Part shown: piece after piece, positions 15,437 through 24,102 of the stretch
Position numbering within the stretch: the first letter of the stretch is position 1
Layout: every line of letters begins with the position of its first letter
Source: Streptomyces sp. NBC_01262
GTDB lineage: Bacteria > Actinomycetota > Actinomycetes > Streptomycetales > Streptomycetaceae
Direction of reading: 5' to 3'
Length of the DNA stretch: 64,000 nucleotides
Assembly: GCF_036226365.1 (NCBI RefSeq)
Contig: NZ_CP108462.1
Span: 6,232,501-6,296,500, forward strand
The notes under the pieces: model-generated
What the model saw: only the letters and a program-made list of their open reading frames with translations
Told to the model about the DNA's origin: nothing
The model's database searches: none
Program-made: the position numbers and the translations under genes

Positions 15437-15496
15437 GTGAAAGTCGCGGCTTCGCCGCCCCCGGAGCCTCCGGAGCGCGCGCGGAGCGGCAGCTAG
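15437..15496 (+). CDS. possible 19-residue leader ORF behind a very strong ribosome-binding site
   Basis: The 298-nt gap between comF and hpf contains GGGGGAGGAGGAGGTGA (15424-15440), close to a perfect anti-Shine-Dalgarno match. The only short frame placed to use it is GTG-AAA-GTC..., encoding MKVAASPPPEPPERARSGS and ending in TAG. The coding DNA is GC-rich and could fold. It may be a leader peptide, a remnant of an older hpf start, or chance. Nothing else convincing was found in this gap. Confidence 0.25.
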   Translation: MKVAASPPPEPPERARSGS

Positions 15497-15584
15497 CACA
15501 GCGCCGGGCGGGACCTGGTACCCGTCGGCCTCAGCGCAAGGGATGCGCCCCGTCCGACCGGGGCGGTCCGGAACGGAGTTCTGC

Positions 15585-16268
15585 GTGGACATCGTCGTCA
15601 AGGGCCGCAAGACCGAGGTGCCCGAGCGGTTCCGGAAGCACGTGACCGAGAAGCTGGAGAAGATCCAGAAGCTCGACGGCAAGGTGATCAGCCTCGACGT
15701 CGAGGTGTCCAAGGAGCTCAACCCCCGGCAGGCGGACCGCTCCGACCGGGTGGAGATCACACTGCTCACACGTGGACCGGTCGTCCGGGCCGAGGCCGCG
15801 GCGGCGGACCCGTACGCGGCGCTCGACCTTGCCGTCAGCAAGCTGGAGGCACGGCTGCGCAAGGCGGCCGACAAGCGCCGGGTGCACCGCGGCGGCAGCC
15901 GCACTCCGACCAGCGTCGCCGAGGCGACGGCCGGACTGACCGGCGCGCCGGAGCTCAACGGCAGCCGGCCCGCGGAACAGCCGCGCGGCGGGGTGCCCAC
16001 CACCAGGATCGGCCCCCTGGAAGTCCAGGGCGAAGGCCCGCTGGTGGTGCGTGAGAAGACACATGCGGCAGCACCGATGGCGCTCGACCAGGCGCTCTAC
16101 GAAATGGAACTGGTCGGGCACGACTTCTATCTGTATCTCGACTCCGACACGGGAGAACCGGCCGTCGTCTACCGGCGGCACGGCTACGACTACGGCGTCA
16201 TCCACCTCAAGGCGGACCCGTCCTCCGAGGAGGCGCCGTCCGGCGCGGGCGGTGCCCTGCACCGGTAA
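15585..16268 (+). CDS. hpf: ribosome hibernation-promoting factor, long form
   Basis: A 227-residue long HPF. The N-terminal S30AE domain (about 1-100; MDIVVKGRKTEVPERF...) binds the decoding centre of the small subunit; a linker rich in Arg, Gly and Pro follows; the C-terminal dimerisation domain (about 165-225; MALDQALYEMELVGHDFYL...) joins two 30S subunits into 100S particles. The GTG start is chosen because GGAG lies about 7 nt upstream and the product then aligns with the family. Long HPFs are typically induced on entry to stationary phase. Confidence 0.95.
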   Translation: MDIVVKGRKTEVPERFRKHVTEKLEKIQKLDGKVISLDVEVSKELNPRQADRSDRVEITLLTRGPVVRAEAAAADPYAALDLAVSKLEARLRKAADKRRVHRGGSRTPTSVAEATAGLTGAPELNGSRPAEQPRGGVPTTRIGPLEVQGEGPLVVREKTHAAAPMALDQALYEMELVGHDFYLYLDSDTGEPAVVYRRHGYDYGVIHLKADPSSEEAPSGAGGALHR

Positions 16269-16411
16269 AAGGTGCCAGCCGCGGCGCTCCCGGGCCTAAT
16301 ACGACCTCGTCCGGGGGCGCCGCTGTGCCCGGGCATGGAATCATGGGCACGCAGCCAACGAAAGGGCCGCGCCGCCCGGTTGGCCTGGCACGACCCGAGG
16401 GGGAGGAACCG

Positions 16412-17128
16412 ATGGCGGACAGCTTTGAGCCCGCGGCGGTCGGTGACACGTCCGGCGCGTCGCGCCAGGAGCCGATCAGGGTCCTGGTGGTCGATGACCA
16501 CGCGCTTTTCCGGCGTGGCCTGGAGATCGTGCTCGCCCAGGAGGAGGACATCCAGGTCGTCGGCGAGGCCGGCGACGGGGCGGAAGCGGTGGACAAGGCG
16601 GCGGATCTGCTGCCGGACATCGTGCTGATGGATGTACGGATGCCCAAGCGCGGCGGCATCGAGGCCTGCACCTCCATCAAGGAGGTGGCCCCGAGCGCGA
16701 AGATCATCATGCTGACGATAAGCGACGAGGAAGCGGACCTCTACGAGGCGATCAAGGCGGGCGCGACGGGTTATCTCCTGAAGGAGATCTCCACCGACGA
16801 GGTCGCGACCGCGATCCGCGCGGTGGCGGACGGGCAGTCGCAGATCAGCCCGTCGATGGCCTCGAAGCTGCTCACCGAGTTCAAGTCGATGATCCAGCGA
16901 ACGGACGAGCGGCGGCTGGTCCCGGCGCCCAAGCTCACCGACCGTGAGCTGGAGGTGCTGAAGCTGGTGGCCACGGGGCTGAACAACCGGGACATCGCGA
17001 AGCAGCTCTTCATCAGTGAGAACACCGTGAAGAACCATGTGCGGAACATCCTGGAGAAGCTGCAGCTGCACTCCAGGATGGAGGCGGTGGTCTATGCGAT
17101 GCGGGAGAAGATCCTGGAGATCCGCTGA
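16412..17128 (+). CDS. NarL/FixJ-type response regulator
   Basis: A 238-residue regulator with a receiver domain (about 22-140; VVDDH acidic pocket, phospho-acceptor D74 in DIVLMDVRMPK, LLKEIS lysine) and a LuxR-type HTH (about 172-235; LTDRELEVLKLVATGLNNRDIAKQLF). No histidine kinase gene is adjacent, so it is an orphan regulator in the conserved position after hpf. ATG 16412 has GGGGGAGG 6 nt upstream; a longer frame to 16325 lacks a ribosome-binding site. The last 39 codons including the stop are duplicated 182 bp downstream. A GC hairpin at 17166-17181 may terminate transcription. Confidence 0.93.
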   Translation: MADSFEPAAVGDTSGASRQEPIRVLVVDDHALFRRGLEIVLAQEEDIQVVGEAGDGAEAVDKAADLLPDIVLMDVRMPKRGGIEACTSIKEVAPSAKIIMLTISDEEADLYEAIKAGATGYLLKEISTDEVATAIRAVADGQSQISPSMASKLLTEFKSMIQRTDERRLVPAPKLTDRELEVLKLVATGLNNRDIAKQLFISENTVKNHVRNILEKLQLHSRMEAVVYAMREKILEIR

Positions 17129-17165
17129 AGGGGAGTAGCGGGGCTGGCGGGGGCTGCTGGGGGTA

Positions 17166-17181
17166 CGGGGGTTATCCCCCG
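17166..17181 (+). terminator. small GC hairpin after the response regulator
   Basis: CGGGGG-TTAT-CCCCCG, a 6-bp stem without a U tract, lies between the two copies of the regulator 3' end. Streptomycete terminators often lack a U tract, but the stem is short. Confidence 0.35.
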
Positions 17182-17193
17182 GGAGGCTGCAGG

Positions 17194-17310
17194 ATCAGTG
17201 AGAACACCGTGAAGAACCATGTGCGGAACATTCTGGAGAAGCTGCAGCTGCACTCCAGGATGGAGGCGGTGGTGTACGCGATGCGGGAGAAGATCCTGGA
17301 GATCCGGTAG
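17194..17310 (+). pseudogene. duplicated 3' end of the response regulator gene
   Basis: These 117 bp repeat positions 17012-17128 (from ISENTVKNHV of the HTH to the stop codon). Only six bases differ, and all are silent: ATC/ATT, GTC/GTG, TAT/TAC, CGC/CGG and the stop TGA/TAG. The fragment has no start codon or ribosome-binding site of its own and is out of frame with the intact gene, so it is probably untranslated. It ends 3 nt before the stop of the convergent glycosylase gene. Confidence 0.9.
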
Positions 17311-17313
17311 GGG

Positions 17314-18489
17314 CTACCGCAGGTCGTGGCTGCGCTTGAGCGCGCCGAGCAGCGGGTCGCGCAGGTCGTCCTGCATGACGCGCTCGACGCGGACGTCGGT
17401 GCAGCCGACCCAGGTGGCGGCCTCGATGAGGGCGGTGGCCATCGGGTCGACCGCTTTGGGGCCGTCGAGGGAGACCTGACGGGCGATCAGGGTGCGGCCG
17501 TCGCGGGCGGGGTCGACGCGGCCGATGAGGTTGCCGCCGGAGAGCAGGGGCATGGCGAAGTAGCCGTGGACGCGCTTGGGCTTGGGGACGTACGCCTCAA
17601 GGCGGTGGGTGAAGCCGAAGACGCGCTCGGTGCGGGGGCGGTCCCAGATCAGGGAGTCGAAGGGGGACAGCAGCGTGGTGCGGTGGCGGCCGCGGGGCGG
17701 GGCGGCGAGGGCGGCGGGGTCGGCCCAGGCGGGCTTGGCCCAGCCCTCGACCTGGACGGGGACCAGGCCGGAGTCGGCGATCACGGCGTCGACCTGCTGG
17801 CCCTTGAGGCGGTGGTAGTCGGCGAGGTCGGCCCGGGTGGCGACGCCCATCGCGGCGCCGGCCTGGGCGACCAGACGGCGCCAGCACCCGGCGTCGTCGA
17901 GGTCGTCGTGCAGGAGGGCGCCGGGTACGGCGCGCTCGGCGAGGTCGTACACCCGCTTCCAGCTGCGCCGCCGGGTGCAGACCACCTCGCCGGTGTCGAG
18001 CAGCCACTCGACCGCGATCTTGGTCTCGGACCAGTCCCACCACGGCCCGCCGTTCTTCGCGCCGCCCAGTTCGGTCGAGGTGAGCGGCCCGTCGGCGCGG
18101 AGCCGGTCCAGGACGGCCGCGCACGAGCGCTCGGCGTCGGCCAGCTCGTGCCAGCGGTAGCCGCGCGCCCGCCGGGCCCGGCGGCGGAAGGCGAAGTGCG
18201 GCCACTCCTCGATCGGGAGGATGCAGGCGGCGTGCGACCAGTACTCGAAAGCGTGATTGTCCGTCCAGTACGTGGCCTCCACCGCGTCCCGGCCGACGGC
18301 TCCCAGCCGGGCGTACGGGATCAGCTCATGGGACCTCGCCAGCACCGAGATCGTGTCGAGCTGCACCGCGCCCAGGTGCCGCAGCACGCCCCGTACGCCG
18401 CCGGGGCGGTCGGGCGCGCCCAGGAAGCCCTGTGCGCGCAGCGCGATCCGGCGGGCGTCGGCGGCGGAGAGGGAGAGCGGTGTCGTCAT
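17314..18489 (-). CDS. HTH_42 family DNA glycosylase-like protein (YcaQ/AlkX type)
   Basis: A 391-residue winged-helix (HTH_42, formerly DUF1006) protein. The family includes E. coli YcaQ/AlkX and Streptomyces AlkZ, which excise bulky alkylated bases and unhook interstrand crosslinks. The catalytic-loop motif reads Gln-Leu-Asp (Q43-L44-D45 in HLGAVQLDTISV), the QxD form of the YcaQ/AlkX group rather than the QxQ form of AlkZ, followed by RSHELIPYARLG. The ATG at 18489 is preferred over an in-frame start 30 nt upstream. It faces the duplicated regulator end and runs in the same direction as the GNAT gene. General crosslink repair is a better guess than self-resistance, since no biosynthetic genes are near. 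Confidence 0.88.
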   Translation of the reverse strand: MTTPLSLSAADARRIALRAQGFLGAPDRPGGVRGVLRHLGAVQLDTISVLARSHELIPYARLGAVGRDAVEATYWTDNHAFEYWSHAACILPIEEWPHFAFRRRARRARGYRWHELADAERSCAAVLDRLRADGPLTSTELGGAKNGGPWWDWSETKIAVEWLLDTGEVVCTRRRSWKRVYDLAERAVPGALLHDDLDDAGCWRRLVAQAGAAMGVATRADLADYHRLKGQQVDAVIADSGLVPVQVEGWAKPAWADPAALAAPPRGRHRTTLLSPFDSLIWDRPRTERVFGFTHRLEAYVPKPKRVHGYFAMPLLSGGNLIGRVDPARDGRTLIARQVSLDGPKAVDPMATALIEAATWVGCTDVRVERVMQDDLRDPLLGALKRSHDLR

Positions 18490-18546
18490 GGCGGTCAGCG
18501 TAGAGGCGGGCACTGACAACCGGCCCTCGGTATCGGCCGCCGGCGA

Positions 18547-19137
18547 TCAGCCGCCGGCGTGGGGCAGATACGGCGTCTCGGTGCTCAGTCCCAGGTCGGA
18601 GGGGAGGAGCGAGCCGGTCCAGGCGTCCCGGCGGGTGCCGTTGTAGGGGATCTTGGAGCGCAGCGTGCCCTCCATCTTGAAGCCCGCCTTGAGCGCGACC
18701 GCCCGCGAGCCGGCATTGCCGGCCTCGGCGAACCACTCCATGCGCTCGACGCCCAGTTCCTCGAAGGCCCAGCGCACCACGGCCCGCGCCGCCTCCGCGG
18801 TGTAGCCCAGGCCCCGCATCTCCTTGGCCGTCCAGTAGCCGAGCTCGGCCTGCCGCTGGGGGGTCTTGAGCTCGCCCAGTCGCACCAGCCCCATGGACCC
18901 CACCAGTCGCTCGCCGTCCTTTGTGGTGACGGCGAAGTTGTACAGGGTGTTGTCGCGCCACCCGTCCGGGCACACCGTGCCCACGAACGATTCGGCGTGC
19001 TCGTACGTATAAGGAGAGGGGACTGTCGTCCAGCGGGGGATCTCCGGATCCTGGCAGGCGGTGTGCACGGCGCCCGCGTCCGCGGGAGTGAAGGGGCGGA
19101 GCACCAGCCGCTCCGTCGTCAGGGTTATCGCTTCCAT
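18547..19137 (-). CDS. GNAT family N-acetyltransferase (RimJ/RimL-like)
   Basis: A 196-residue Acetyltransf_3-type GNAT: LTTERLVLRPFTPADA at the N-terminus, strand GSMGLVRLGE, acetyl-CoA loop YWTAKEMRGLGYTAEAARAVV (Q/RxxGxG/A type) and NAGSRAVALKAGFKMEGTLR near the C-terminus, typical of protein or small-molecule N-acetyltransferases of the RimJ/RimL group. Substrate unknown. The ATG at 19137 is used because upstream residues are not family-like. It is divergent from secA and upstream of the glycosylase gene by 57 nt. Confidence 0.88.
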   Translation of the reverse strand: MEAITLTTERLVLRPFTPADAGAVHTACQDPEIPRWTTVPSPYTYEHAESFVGTVCPDGWRDNTLYNFAVTTKDGERLVGSMGLVRLGELKTPQRQAELGYWTAKEMRGLGYTAEAARAVVRWAFEELGVERMEWFAEAGNAGSRAVALKAGFKMEGTLRSKIPYNGTRRDAWTGSLLPSDLGLSTETPYLPHAGG

Positions 19138-19299
19138 GGTCCGCAGTATCACTGAAATCGGGTGCAGAACCACTCGGTGTGCCTACGGACCTCCCAGGGC
19201 GCTGGTCTCCTCGCTTACGATGGCCGTTGCAGCGGGGCATGACCTGCTGTGCCCAGCGCGAAGTGTGTGCCAGGCCCGACCGGCAAGGAGCCAACCTAC

Positions 19300-22140
<2,841 letters not shown>

Positions 22141-22156
22141 CGCGTAGCGGTTCTGT

Positions 22157-22198
22157 CGGCCGGGGCCGGTCCTCCAGATGGAGGACCGGCCCCGGCCG
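22157..22198 (+). terminator. terminator between secA and the convergent Rv3235-like gene
   Basis: Perfect 19-bp inverted repeat (CGGCCGGGGCCGGTCCTCC / GGAGGACCGGCCCCGGCCG) with a 4-nt AGAT loop, 16 nt after the secA stop. There is no T tract. It can act in both directions. Confidence 0.85.
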
Positions 22199-22232
22199 CG
22201 TTGTGTGCGGCGGGGCTCCGCCCCGGACCCCG

Positions 22233-22622
22233 CTACTCGATCGCTTCGATCGCCGTGCAGCGCCAGCCGCGGACGCTCGATGGGGGATGCTCGCCGCCGG
22301 GGGCGCGTTCGAGGCGGAAGACGATGGCGCGGACGCAGTCGCGGGTGAGGGCGACGATGGCGGTGATTTCGAGGGTGCCGGGGGTGGTGGGGGAGAAGCG
22401 GCAGTGGCGGAGGGAGGGGAGGTGGCCGCGGGCGCGGTGGCGCCAGTCGGAGCGGGTGTTGGTGAGGTTCCAGAGGCGGTCGTAGTCGTCGTCGGTGATG
22501 AGGCCTGCGAGGCAGGCGATGGGGCGGCGGCCGGTGAGGATGCCGAGGAGGCGGTCGGCGAACCAGAAGTGCGGCTGGGAGCGGCGGCGTACGGCGATGG
22601 CCGTGGTCATGGCTGCGGTCAT
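22233..22622 (-). CDS. Rv3235 family protein
   Basis: A 129-residue protein of the Rv3235 family, named after a mycobacterial gene; such proteins occur near secA in actinobacteria. It is basic in the middle (HFWFADRLLGILTGRRPIACL, then RSDWRHRARGHLPSLRHCRF) with no membrane segment or catalytic motif I recognise. The ATG at 22622 is chosen, with another at 22610; a near-perfect 12-bp inverted repeat at 22628-22657 lies directly upstream and may fold over the translation start. Function unknown; a secretion link is only inferred from position. Confidence 0.75.
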   Translation of the reverse strand: MTAAMTTAIAVRRRSQPHFWFADRLLGILTGRRPIACLAGLITDDDYDRLWNLTNTRSDWRHRARGHLPSLRHCRFSPTTPGTLEITAIVALTRDCVRAIVFRLERAPGGEHPPSSVRGWRCTAIEAIE

Positions 22623-22627
22623 GGTGT

Positions 22628-22657
22628 AACCCCCGTTACTGGTCGGTAACCGGGGTT
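22628..22657 (-). promoter_or_regulatory. inverted repeat just upstream of the Rv3235-like start codon
   Basis: AACCCCCGTTAC and GTAACCGGGGTT form an 11-of-12 bp inverted repeat with a 6-nt spacer, ending 5 nt from the ATG. It could be an operator or an mRNA hairpin hiding the ribosome-binding site. Confidence 0.5.
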
Positions 22658-22743
22658 GTAGTCGCACCGGGGGCCGGGCGCGGGCGCCGGCTGGGCGGGC
22701 CGCAGCGCGGCGGTCGGTTCACCTATCAGGGGGGCGCCGCACG

Positions 22744-22749
22744 TATGCT
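22744..22749 (+). promoter_or_regulatory. possible -10 for a leaderless DUF6912 transcript
   Basis: TATGCT is followed by 6 nt and then the ATG at 22756. No ribosome-binding site lies between. The -35 region is weak. Confidence 0.4.
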
Positions 22750-22755
22750 GACGCC

Positions 22756-23262
22756 ATGCGCGTCTATATCCCCACGACCCTTCCCGGCCTGGCCGAGGCG
22801 CACAAGGCGGGTGAGGTGGGTCCCGCTCCGGTGGATGCCTACGCCGTCACGCCCGCGCTTCGCGAGTGGTATGTCTCCGACGACATCGAGGAGTTGGAGT
22901 ACGCCGCGCTGACCCGGGCCGCGCAGGCCTCGCTGCGGCAGCTGGCCCTGCAGCCGGAGGCGCCGCGCCGCCGGGTGGTCGTGGTGGTGGAGGTCGCGGA
23001 CTCGGCGGTGTCCTACGATCCGTCCCGGAGCCTGGACCCGGCCGGTCTGGGCGAGGTGCGGCTCTCGGCGGCGGTGCCGATGACCAGGACGGCGGCGGTG
23101 CACGCGGACGCGGACGACGCGGAGCCGGATGTGGCGGCGGCGGCCGGGGCGCTGGGCGCGGCGGACGCGGGGGACGACGACGCGCAGTTCGTCGTGGACG
23201 GCGTCGAGGATCACGAGCTGCTCTGGTACGCGACCCAGGAGATCCCCGGGCTCATCGGCTGA
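22756..23262 (+). CDS. DUF6912 family protein
   Basis: A 168-residue protein recognised by its N-terminus MRVYIPTTLPGLAEAHKAGEVG, typical of the actinobacterial DUF6912 family. A central strand RRRVVVVVEV is followed by an acidic Ala/Asp-rich stretch (about 115-148, variable in composition) and a C-terminal DHELLWYATQEIPGLI. It appears cytosolic, and function is unknown. There is no Shine-Dalgarno sequence; TATGCT 6 nt before the ATG suggests a leaderless mRNA. The HAD gene follows after 90 nt. Confidence 0.85.
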   Translation: MRVYIPTTLPGLAEAHKAGEVGPAPVDAYAVTPALREWYVSDDIEELEYAALTRAAQASLRQLALQPEAPRRRVVVVVEVADSAVSYDPSRSLDPAGLGEVRLSAAVPMTRTAAVHADADDAEPDVAAAAGALGAADAGDDDAQFVVDGVEDHELLWYATQEIPGLIG

Positions 23263-23339
23263 TGGCCGGCGGTCGATGGTTGATCGCCGCACGGGGCCTT
23301 CTTGACCTGCGGTTTTTCCCGATTGTTGGCGCTCCTGGG

Positions 23340-23345
23340 TACGGT
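23340..23345 (+). promoter_or_regulatory. possible -10 for a leaderless HAD gene transcript
   Basis: TACGGT is followed by 7 nt and then the GTG at 23353, the spacing of a leaderless start. Confidence 0.35.
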
Positions 23346-23352
23346 GCTTGAT

Positions 23353-24012
23353 GTGAACGCGCATCTCGTGTGGGACTGGAACGGCACGCTGCTCCATGAC
23401 ATCGACGCGGTGATCGAGGCCACCAACGCCTCGTTCGCCGAGATCGGGCTGCCCCGGATCACGCTGGAGCGGTACCGCGAGCTGTACTGCGTACCCGTGC
23501 CGAAGTTCTATGAGCGGCTGATGGGCCGGCTTCCCACGGACGACGAGTGGGAGGTGATGGACGAGATATTCCACCGCCACTACTGGACGCTCGCCGGCAC
23601 CTGCGGCCTCACCGAGGGCGCGGCGGAGATCCTCGCCCGGTGGCGGTACGAGGGCCTCACCCAGTCGCTGTGCTCGCTGGCGCCGCACGAGCAGCTGCTG
23701 CCGATCATCCGTACGCATGGCATCGAGGACCACTTCATACGGGTGGACGGCCGGGTCGACGGCAGTCATGCGGGCAAGTCCCAGCAGATGGCGCGGCATC
23801 TCGCGGCGATCGAGGACATCGACATCGACCCGCGCCGGGTCGTCGTGATCGGTGACGCGGTGGACGATGCCGTGGCCGCCGCGCATGTCGGCGCCCGGGC
23901 GGTGCTGTACACCGGGGGCTCGCACAGCCGGGCCAGCCTGGAGCTGGCCGGGGTGCCGGTGGTGGACAGCCTGGCGGAAGCGGTCGAGGTGGCGCAGGCG
24001 CTGGCCGGCTGA
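23353..24012 (+). CDS. HAD family hydrolase
   Basis: A 219-residue haloacid-dehalogenase superfamily protein. Motif I is WDWNGTLLHD with nucleophile D8; the usual second aspartate (DxDGT) is Asn here, a change seen in this actinobacterial group that may weaken acid/base catalysis. Motif III/IV reads VVVIGDAVDDAVAAAHVG near residue 170, and the helical cap lies between. A phosphatase acting on a small phosphorylated metabolite is likely, but the substrate is unknown. GTG 23353 is preferred because conserved sequence begins there and TACGGT is 7 nt upstream; GTG 23344 is an alternative. Confidence 0.85.
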   Translation: MNAHLVWDWNGTLLHDIDAVIEATNASFAEIGLPRITLERYRELYCVPVPKFYERLMGRLPTDDEWEVMDEIFHRHYWTLAGTCGLTEGAAEILARWRYEGLTQSLCSLAPHEQLLPIIRTHGIEDHFIRVDGRVDGSHAGKSQQMARHLAAIEDIDIDPRRVVVIGDAVDDAVAAAHVGARAVLYTGGSHSRASLELAGVPVVDSLAEAVEVAQALAG

Positions 24013-24022
24013 GTACGGCAGC

Positions 24023-24060
24023 GGCCGGTCGGCCGGTCGGCCGGTGGGCCGGTCGGCCGA
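24023..24060. repeat. short tandem repeat of an 8-bp unit
   Basis: Nearly five copies of GGCCGGTC (one copy reads GGCCGGTG) lie between the HAD gene and the LuxR-type regulator. The unit is rich in GGCC and could form hairpins or be a slippage-prone tract. Confidence 0.85.
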
Positions 24061-24089
24061 TTCGTGCTCACCGGACGTAGTGGGCTAAG

Positions 24090-24095
24090 TACGCT
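24090..24095 (+). promoter_or_regulatory. possible -10 for a leaderless regulator transcript
   Basis: TACGCT is followed by 7 nt and then ATG 24103. No Shine-Dalgarno sequence is present. Confidence 0.35.
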
Positions 24096-24102
24096 GTGAT
24101 GT

